A stretch of DNA of 48,150 bases from Dysgonamonadaceae bacterium (lineage in GTDB: Bacteria > Bacteroidota > Bacteroidia > Bacteroidales > Dysgonomonadaceae): the NCBI GenBank assembly GCA_031254645.1, contig JAIRUA010000015.1, positions 1 through 48,150 on the forward strand, given 5' to 3'. Below the pieces are notes generated by a model, which saw only the letters and a program-made list of their open reading frames with translations, had not been told where the DNA came from and made no database searches. The number at the start of each line of letters is the position of its first letter. The first letter of the stretch is position 1. This document shows, piece by piece, positions 42,280 to 48,150 of the stretch. A program made the translations under genes and the position numbers.

Positions 42280-43604
42280 CGCATAACTGCATCTTCCCAA
42301 AGTTGCGCACGAAAATCATCAATCGAATGTGGTGAACATTCTTCTACGTGATGTACATCGCGTGTAGTATAAACCATCTGTTGCAAAAATTCGGGCGCGC
42401 GATTAATGCCCTCGCCTGTATTTAGCAAAACGGTTTCGCCATTTTTTATTAAATTCTCTTTCAGCGCATTGAAAAATCCTGCCACGCAAACCACCGATGC
42501 CGGACCAAGTAGTACACCTTGTTCGTACGCTACGAGTTTTCCTACCGGAACAAGTTTCGATTCTTGCATTCGAACAAATGATCCACCCGAATTTTTTACT
42601 AATTTCGCCAAAATGGGGTAGTTGTACGGATGACCGGTTGCCAATGTAGGCACATCGGTTTTCGGATTTTCGATAATGGGATAAACTTTTTCAAATCCTT
42701 CCGGAAATCCTTCGGATTCAGCTTTTCCCCACGCTTGCACCATTGGGTCACAACCGCTAGATTGTACCAACAGCATACGCGGATTTTTCAACTCTGGGAA
42801 AACGGTACTTGCTTCGCGAACGCCTTTATCTATCGCTATCGGACCTGTTCCGCCACTCACGGATTGAATATATACATCGGGGAATTTATCCATTTGGCGA
42901 AGCCACTCAAACACCATTGTTTTTTTTGCTTCTACGCGAATAGGATCGACGTTGCCGATGGACATCGGAATATTGTGTGCTTTTGAATAGTCGGCAGCTA
43001 TTTCTTTCGCTTTGGCGTAGTCACCCATTACACGAAAAACTTGTTGCCCGCATGCACTAATTGTTGCTTCTGAGGCCTTTATTGTATCTTTGGGCATAAA
43101 AACCGAACAGCTGATGTTTGCCAGCGACAGATATTTGGAATATGCTGTTGCCGAATTTCCGGTTGAAGCGATACAATATTGCTTGATACCGATTTCGCTG
43201 AAAACACTCGCCGCCATTGTTCCGCCAAGGTCTTTGAATGTTCCTGTTCCGCCGTTGAGGTCGTTTCGGCAAACGTGTACGTTGATGTTCAGACCATATT
43301 GTTTTTTGGCAAATTCTTCCAAAAATGTCCAACGTTCAATTGGCACTGTGCCTTCGTTTTTCGAAATAATGTGTTTTTCGCTCATCAACGGCAAAAAAGG
43401 GAAATAGTGCCAAAGGCTTTTTGCCGGCGTTTTTATCAACTCTAAGAGTTGCTTATAATCACTTTCGTACCACGCTTCCGACCATTTCGAATGACATTTC
43501 GGACATTTTTGTCCCTGTTCAAACCACGCTTCTAAATTGGGCGTGATGTAATTACACTGTTTGCATTGGAGGTGGTATTTGTTTTGCATTTTTGTTTGGG
43601 ACAT
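42276..43604 (-). CDS. Threonine-synthase-like PLP enzyme with zinc ribbon (candidate cysteate synthase)
   Basis: 442 residues from ATG 43604; ATG 43589 is an alternative. The longer frame to 43670 reads into a palindromic repeat and is rejected. An N-terminal zinc ribbon (C14, C17, C34, C37) is followed by a fold-type II PLP domain: K124 in GTFKDLGG holds PLP, ASTGNSATAY binds its phosphate, and SGGTGPIAI and NTGEG follow. Threonine synthases and archaeal cysteate synthases share this layout; both use O-phospho amino acids. The general family is sure, the substrate is not. The alpha-oxoamine-synthase-like gene two genes away makes cysteate synthesis for sulfonolipids attractive but unproven. 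Confidence 0.8.
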   Translation of the reverse strand: MSQTKMQNKYHLQCKQCNYITPNLEAWFEQGQKCPKCHSKWSEAWYESDYKQLLELIKTPAKSLWHYFPFLPLMSEKHIISKNEGTVPIERWTFLEEFAKKQYGLNINVHVCRNDLNGGTGTFKDLGGTMAASVFSEIGIKQYCIASTGNSATAYSKYLSLANISCSVFMPKDTIKASEATISACGQQVFRVMGDYAKAKEIAADYSKAHNIPMSIGNVDPIRVEAKKTMVFEWLRQMDKFPDVYIQSVSGGTGPIAIDKGVREASTVFPELKNPRMLLVQSSGCDPMVQAWGKAESEGFPEGFEKVYPIIENPKTDVPTLATGHPYNYPILAKLVKNSGGSFVRMQESKLVPVGKLVAYEQGVLLGPASVVCVAGFFNALKENLIKNGETVLLNTGEGINRAPEFLQQMVYTTRDVHHVEECSPHSIDDFRAQLWEDAVMR

Positions 43605-43637
43605 AGTGAAAATATTGACGATTTTATTTTTTAATTC

Positions 43638-43798
43638 TAACCCCTCCGCTTCGCTCGTCCCCTTTATCAAAAGGAGACATTGTGTCTTGATGAAACAGGC
43701 GAGAATTGATAATTAATTCCCGGCTGTTTCATCAAGACGCAATCTCCCCTTAATTTTAAGGGGAGTACCCCAAAGGAGGGAGGGGTTCAATTCAATCT
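43638..43798. repeat. About 160-bp nested palindrome
   Basis: Inner arms 43673-43698 and 43724-43747 (TCTTGATGAAACAG and complement, perfect over 14 bp, longer with gaps) lie within outer CCCCTCC/GGAGGG arms, with a second small hairpin CCCCTTAATTTTAAGGGG at 43746-43763. It has the look of a dispersed palindromic element. Confidence 0.55.
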
Positions 43799-43817
43799 AA
43801 AATTGTCAATCAAATGT

Positions 43818-44852
43818 CTATGAATGCTTACCGTCGGCAAGAGCGGCAAATTCTTCCCATTGAGCATTCAAAAATGAAGTTTTCGGTTCGCCGGTAAAAG
43901 CAACAATACGATAGGCTAATTTAAGCACATCGCCTTTTGGCATCATAAACTGCTCGCCACGTTCAAATGCATCAAACGGCATAGGTGAAAAGTTGCCATA
44001 ATCGCGTGTAAACCAAATGTTTTTATTAAATGGCTCCCGTTTGTAAGATGGTGTCATTATTGCCAAACCTTCGGTCAGTTCGTCGCTACGGCCATAACGT
44101 TTGCCGTATGCAGCCATCCAGCGTGCAAATTGATTGTGCGTATTTGCCTGTGTTTGCTGTCCTTCGCTATTAATGAGAACGCCGCCGCCGTCAACAGATA
44201 AATCTCTTTCGAGGCGTACACCGAAAAGTCCGTGATTCGTTTTATCGCAAACAACTTCCGTCAGTGCGGTCAGTTCGATAAAAGCGTCAAGCGTGTACGT
44301 ATTATCGTCGATAATATTTATCACGTAGTGACGTTTGTCAGCAATAATCGGCTCTTTTTCAAACGGAATCCAGAGACATTCGTTGAATATTTCCGATGAG
44401 GTTTCGGTACATTCGCCTAATTCAAGTTTTTGAGACACAATGCGGTCTTTGTCGGGGTTGTTTTGCCAAAAGTTTGCACCGTTTACCCTGTCTAATCCGA
44501 AGAAAACGCTGCGGTGATGTGGCCACGGTTGAGCCGTTTCGGTTGTCAGCGACAAACCCGACTTCAACGCTCTGAACGGAAAAAAATAGGGGTATTTTTG
44601 AAATGCTTCGGCACGATAACACGTCAAAATCTGATTTTTCCAACGCACCCACACCGCCGATTCGGGCGAATCGTAGATGTAAGTTGTCAAATGATTTACG
44701 GCAGGGTCGCCAAACGTGGGAACGGGCTTGCCTACATTTTCGGGCATTTTGAAGTAATGCGTTGCCGAGTGATTATTGGCAAAAACTTGCCTGCCAATAA
44801 CCAAAGCACCGGAGACAAGAAGCGATTTCTTGAAAAAATTACGTCGTTTCAT
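43818..44852 (-). CDS. PmoA-family (DUF6807) exported protein
   Basis: 344 residues. The N-terminus MKRRNFFKKSLLVSGALVIG fits a twin-arginine (RRxFxK) signal peptide. The rest matches the family named methane oxygenase PmoA in domain databases: YPYFFPFRALKSG, WPHHRSVFFGLDRVNGANFW, LTALTEVV, NHGLFGVRLE and the late SPMPFDAFERGEQFMM. Despite the name, these Bacteroidota proteins are not methane oxygenases, and their function is not established; they are often found near carbohydrate genes. The 26-base gap after the upstream gene suggests co-transcription. Confidence 0.75.
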   Translation of the reverse strand: MKRRNFFKKSLLVSGALVIGRQVFANNHSATHYFKMPENVGKPVPTFGDPAVNHLTTYIYDSPESAVWVRWKNQILTCYRAEAFQKYPYFFPFRALKSGLSLTTETAQPWPHHRSVFFGLDRVNGANFWQNNPDKDRIVSQKLELGECTETSSEIFNECLWIPFEKEPIIADKRHYVINIIDDNTYTLDAFIELTALTEVVCDKTNHGLFGVRLERDLSVDGGGVLINSEGQQTQANTHNQFARWMAAYGKRYGRSDELTEGLAIMTPSYKREPFNKNIWFTRDYGNFSPMPFDAFERGEQFMMPKGDVLKLAYRIVAFTGEPKTSFLNAQWEEFAALADGKHS

Positions 44853-44878
44853 AATAAATTCTTTTTTATTTTGTGATA

Positions 44879-46147
44879 TTATTGCACAGTTGTTACCATT
44901 GATTTCATCTCTTCCGTTCGATATTTTCCGGCTTCGAGATTTACTTTTATCTTTTTGAACACTTCAATGGTTTCGTCCACCTCTTTTTGCGTATGTGCCG
45001 CCGTTGGGATTAGGCGAAGCATCAAAACACCTTTCGGTACTACCGGATACACAACAATGGAACAGAAGATGTTGTGATTTTCACGCAAATCGATAACGAT
45101 ATTTGTTCCTTCGGGCACTGAACCGCTGAAATATACAGGCGTTACCGGCGATTGCGTATTACCGATATTGAAGCCTTCGGCTACTAATCCGTCTTGTAGT
45201 GATTTGGCAACTTCCCATAATTTATTTTTGAGTTCGGGCTGTGATTGCATCATTTCGAGACGTTTCAACAAGCCGATAACCATTGGCATTGGCAATGATT
45301 TTGCGAAAATCTGCGAACGCATATTGTATTTCAACGAGTTGATGATTGCTCTGTCCGATGCTACGAAACCGCCAATTCCGGCGAATGATTTGGCAAATGT
45401 GCCGAAATAAATATCCACTTCGTCCATCAGTCCGAAATATTCACTCACGCCGGCACCGTTTTCTCCCATCGTTCCGAGTCCGTGCGCATCGTCAATCAAT
45501 AGACGGAATTTGTATTTTTCTTTCAGTTTCACAATGCCCGGAATATCGCCCAAATCGCCCGACATACCGAAAACACCTTCCGAAATCACGAGGATTCCAC
45601 CGCCGTTTTCTTCCGCTTTGGCGGTGGCAAACTTTAGCATCTTCTCGCATCTCTCCATATCGTTGTGTGGGAAAACGTAACTTTTTCCACCTTTCGCTTT
45701 ATGGATGAAAATACCATCCATAATACAAGCGTGCGATTCGGAATCATACACAATTACATCGTTTCTCGTTACAAGTGAGTCGATTATCGACACCATTCCT
45801 TGATACCCGAAATTGAGCAGATAAGCCGCTTCTTTCTTTTGAAGCGCCGCCAATTTTTCTTCCAATTCGATGTGATATTTGGTGGTACCCGACATCATTC
45901 GCGCGCCCATCGGGTAAGCCAATCCCCACTCGGCAGCCGCATCTGCATCTGCATTGCGCACTTCGGGGTGATTTGCCAATCCCAAATAATTGTTTAAACT
46001 CCAAGTAATTACTTCTTTACCCTTGAACCTCATTCTCGGTCCGATTTCGCCTTCCAATTGGGGAAACATAAAATAGCCGTCCGCTTTTTTGCGATATTGT
46101 TCAAGTGGTCCTTCGGCATTTTTCAGCCTGTCAAAAATATCCAACAT
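44879..46147 (-). CDS. Alpha-oxoamine-synthase-family PLP enzyme (serine palmitoyltransferase / cysteate acyltransferase-like)
   Basis: 422 residues, cytoplasmic, no membrane segment. It is a fold-type I PLP enzyme of the family that condenses an amino acid with an acyl thioester (glycine C-acetyltransferase, 8-amino-7-oxononanoate synthase, serine palmitoyltransferase). Seen: WSLNNYLGLANHPEV, GARMMSGTTKYHIELE, the aspartate/histidine pair in DDAHGLGTMGENG, and the PLP lysine K253 in GTFAKSFAGIGG. The C-terminal segment RLIPTAAHTQKEVDE is typical. Candidate substrates are serine, or cysteate for sulfonolipids (capnine), which occur in several Bacteroidota. A -7 box lies 54 bases upstream. Confidence 0.88.
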   Translation of the reverse strand: MLDIFDRLKNAEGPLEQYRKKADGYFMFPQLEGEIGPRMRFKGKEVITWSLNNYLGLANHPEVRNADADAAAEWGLAYPMGARMMSGTTKYHIELEEKLAALQKKEAAYLLNFGYQGMVSIIDSLVTRNDVIVYDSESHACIMDGIFIHKAKGGKSYVFPHNDMERCEKMLKFATAKAEENGGGILVISEGVFGMSGDLGDIPGIVKLKEKYKFRLLIDDAHGLGTMGENGAGVSEYFGLMDEVDIYFGTFAKSFAGIGGFVASDRAIINSLKYNMRSQIFAKSLPMPMVIGLLKRLEMMQSQPELKNKLWEVAKSLQDGLVAEGFNIGNTQSPVTPVYFSGSVPEGTNIVIDLRENHNIFCSIVVYPVVPKGVLMLRLIPTAAHTQKEVDETIEVFKKIKVNLEAGKYRTEEMKSMVTTVQ

Positions 46148-46200
46148 AATGTTTTTAATATCTTATGTTTAGTTTGAATTGATGAAATTTTCTTCGACTA

Positions 46201-46208
46201 CAAAGGTA
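46201..46208 (-). promoter_or_regulatory. -7 box of the alpha-oxoamine-synthase-like gene
   Basis: The minus strand reads TACCTTTG, a perfect consensus match, 54 bases before the ATG at 46147. Confidence 0.55.
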
Positions 46209-46298
46209 GTTATTATATTTTGATTGGTGAAAGTTCATTTATGAAAGTATTTTTCGAGTTATGATTTTAGCTTGCATAAAGCGTATAACATCTGTTTT

Positions 46299-47471
46299 TT
46301 AACGAAAAAACGTACGGGAAGTTCTGCCTGTTGGAACAACAGATTCCTGAAGACGATAAACGATAGGCATTGTAATTCTAACTCTTGCAGGTTTTCCGTT
46401 TTGAGTGCCAGGTGACCATAGCGGCATTTTCATAATAGTTGATACTGCAGCAGCATCTAATATGGGATGAACACTGTTTATCACTTCTACATCCGAAATA
46501 CTTCCGTCTTTTTCTACAACGAAGCTACAAATAACTCGTCCTTGAACTCTATCTTCCTGTGCCGTAATTGGGTAGCTCATATTTTTGCTCAGCCATTGCA
46601 TCATAGCGGTATTTCCACCCGGAAACTCCGGATGTTTGAAAAAGACGGGAAAAATGAAGTCTCCGGGTCGTATTTCCTCTTGTCGGTAATCAGTTTTTTG
46701 GCTGCCGCTGTCGATAGATTCGTTTGACCAAACAAGTTGAAAGTTAATGGGGAGTAGTATTATGTGTTGAGTATCAGTGCTTTTTCCTTGTTGTTTTGCA
46801 GGAATCCAATTGGGCATTGCTTCAATCACTCGTACCACCTCTGTATCAAGTATTGGTGCAATTCCACTTATCACTTTTATACTGTCAATTTCTCCTGATT
46901 TTAATACATTAAACTGCAAAATCATCCGTCCTTCGGGTATCCCTTTTTTATCTGATTCGGGTGAATATTCGATATTCTCCAAAAGATATTGATGAAGTGC
47001 AAGATCGCCACCTAAAAATTGCGGTGCAAAGTATTGGTCTGTACGAATTTGCAAAGTATATTCTGCGTTTACAATTTCTCCGTTTCGCTCACCCGGAATC
47101 CAAAGCGGCATTGATTCAACAACTCTTACAGCCTCTTTGTCAAATTCCGAATCGAAACTGTGTAACACTTCTATGTTACTAATCTCTCCCGATTTCAACA
47201 CCACAAATTGCAATACAACGCGCCCCTGTGGAAGATTCTCTCGCAATGAGGACGGAATTTGAAAATTTTGCGAAATGTATTGAAGCATTACAGTACCGCC
47301 ACCTGGAAATTCCGGCGATTTTTCCACAAATTTGAAGACAGAGTCTTCGGGAAATTCTGTAATAACAAAAAGTTGAGCTCGATTTTCTGCCGTATTGCTC
47401 ATAGCCGATGTGGTCAATAATGCGAACATCATCAAGCATAGCAATAGACTTTTTGTTTTCATCAGTTTCAT
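46299..47471 (-). CDS. Exported protein with three tandem TonB C-terminal-like domains
   Basis: 390 residues. A signal peptide (about 1-25, ALLTTSAMS) and no later membrane helix. Three TonB_C-like units follow (about 45-145, 150-250, 285-375). Units 1 and 3 keep the entry motif PEFPGG, and unit 2 has QFLGG. Each has the GRVVLQFVVLKSGEISNIEV-like strand and the ExMPxWxPG (or NWIPAKQ) ending. Ordinary TonB proteins have one such domain on a membrane-anchored, proline-rich stalk. This one lacks anchor and stalk, so it probably does not transduce energy and may compete for, or bind, TonB boxes or peptidoglycan in the periplasm. A second ATG at residue 4 is possible. Confidence 0.85.
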   Translation of the reverse strand: MKLMKTKSLLLCLMMFALLTTSAMSNTAENRAQLFVITEFPEDSVFKFVEKSPEFPGGGTVMLQYISQNFQIPSSLRENLPQGRVVLQFVVLKSGEISNIEVLHSFDSEFDKEAVRVVESMPLWIPGERNGEIVNAEYTLQIRTDQYFAPQFLGGDLALHQYLLENIEYSPESDKKGIPEGRMILQFNVLKSGEIDSIKVISGIAPILDTEVVRVIEAMPNWIPAKQQGKSTDTQHIILLPINFQLVWSNESIDSGSQKTDYRQEEIRPGDFIFPVFFKHPEFPGGNTAMMQWLSKNMSYPITAQEDRVQGRVICSFVVEKDGSISDVEVINSVHPILDAAAVSTIMKMPLWSPGTQNGKPARVRITMPIVYRLQESVVPTGRTSRTFFR

Positions 47472-47501
47472 TATGGCGTTTTATATTGAAATAATTTACG
47501 A

Positions 47502-47509
47502 CAAAGATA
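47502..47509 (-). promoter_or_regulatory. -7 box of the triple TonB_C gene
   Basis: The minus strand reads TATCTTTG, a perfect consensus match, 31 bases before the ATG at 47471, in the short gap after fmt. Confidence 0.6.
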
Positions 47510-47530
47510 GTAGAAATTATTTGTTATGAC

Positions 47531-48150
47531 CTACGAAAATCGAACATTTTCCCCAAACTTATACCCATTCAGAAAATCCGAAATTTTCATTCGTTTTTTT
47601 CCCGACGTTTGAATGTCCGTAACATTTACAAATCCGTTTTTTACGGCAACGTGTAGAAAGGTTTTGTTATCTGTTTTTACCGTTCCAATAGGTAGTTTTT
47701 GTGTGTTTTCTTCGATAGTTTCGCAAGAAAACAGCTTGAAAATATGTATATTGCCATCGTCTGCCAACTCTGTCCATGCAGCGGGGTAGGGTGATAGACC
47801 GTGAACGAAATTACGTACTTCGCGCGCCGATTTATTCCAATCGATACGGCAAGTTTCTTTGAAAATTTTTGGGGCAGGTTTCAAATCCGACTCATTCTCA
47901 TAAAATTCGCTTTGCGAAACGGATCCCACTGTACCGTCTATTATTGTATCTACGGTTTTCTGCACCAAGCTGGCACCCATAAGCATTAAGCGGTCGTGAA
48001 GCGATTCGGCGTTATCGTCTTCGGAAATAGCTGTTTTTTCTTGAAAAATGATTTTTCCCGTATCAATTTCGTGTGTAAGAAAAAAGGTGGTTATACCTGT
48101 CTCTTTTTCGCCGTTGATGATTGCCCAATTAATAGGCGCCGCGCCCCGAT
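47531..48150 (-). CDS. fmt: Methionyl-tRNA formyltransferase, C-terminal part (5' end outside window)
   Basis: Adds the formyl group to initiator Met-tRNA. The frame is open to the right edge, so the gene begins outside; the ATG at 47986 is internal. At the edge the protein reads RGAAPINWAIINGEKETGIT, the conserved sequence just after the SLLP-type active-site loop, followed by THEIDTGKII. The C-terminal domain (Formyl_trans_C) follows with IDWNKSAREVRNFVHGLSPYPAAW. The reading continues without a break to TAG/TGA at 47531. The N-terminal formyl-binding half is missing only because of the window edge. Confidence 0.93.
   Translation of the reverse strand, partial: RGAAPINWAIINGEKETGITTFFLTHEIDTGKIIFQEKTAISEDDNAESLHDRLMLMGASLVQKTVDTIIDGTVGSVSQSEFYENESDLKPAPKIFKETCRIDWNKSAREVRNFVHGLSPYPAAWTELADDGNIHIFKLFSCETIEENTQKLPIGTVKTDNKTFLHVAVKNGFVNVTDIQTSGKKRMKISDFLNGYKFGENVRFS

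Overview
The window looks like a piece of a Bacteroidales (phylum Bacteroidota) chromosome. The reasons are two SusC/SusD pairs, a hybrid two-component system (HTCS) regulator, a fimbrillin/BACON/FISUMP surface protein, lipoproteins with short acidic stretches after the lipobox cysteine, and many promoters with the Bacteroidota -7 box TAnnTTTG. It may lie near the Dysgonomonadaceae or Porphyromonadaceae, but the genus is not decidable by eye. I see no rRNA, tRNA, CRISPR array, phage or transposase.

Layout. 1-2539: a large surface adhesin, cut by the left edge and split by a single-base frameshift. 2774-3943: an ATP-grasp-like conserved protein. 4211-19127: a polysaccharide-utilisation locus (PUL) on the minus strand. 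In transcription order it holds the HTCS sensor-regulator, a metzincin-type lipoprotein protease with a discoidin-like end, SusC, SusD, an Ig/discoidin surface lipoprotein and a GH29 alpha-L-fucosidase. 19243-21983: a plus-strand overlapping operon of two rhomboid proteases and an endonuclease/exonuclease/phosphatase (EEP) family protein. 22066-26941: a second, enzyme-free SusC/SusD pair. 27581-42279: mostly housekeeping genes on the plus strand (queD-queE, rnz, asd, a double-receiver/PEP-synthase-like fusion, a giant alpha-2-macroglobulin, a DUF1573 protein, a FISUMP lipoprotein, meaB). 42276-48150: minus-strand genes (a threonine/cysteate-synthase-like PLP enzyme, a PmoA-family protein, an alpha-oxoamine-synthase-like PLP enzyme, a triple TonB-C protein, and fmt cut by the right edge).

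The main discovery is regulatory. The three transcription units of the first PUL (HTCS, protease, susC) each carry the same 42-bp element. It is made of two direct copies of TCTG-N3-GTCTCAA with a 21-bp period, and it always lies exactly 19 bp upstream of a matching -7 box. This geometry is what an AraC-type dimer would bind, so the adjacent HTCS (C-terminal AraC HTH) is the obvious candidate activator. The element then defines a small regulon: a surface protease, a glycan importer, and the regulator itself. With the fucosidase downstream, this suggests foraging on a fucosylated glycoprotein such as mucin; that substrate is inference.

Other unusual items are a SusC-plug-like sequence in the bait-region position of the alpha-2-macroglobulin, two receiver domains fused to an incomplete PEP-synthase ATP-grasp module, a candidate sulfonolipid (cysteate) gene pair, a promoter nested in a terminator hairpin, and many long palindromes in the gaps between genes.
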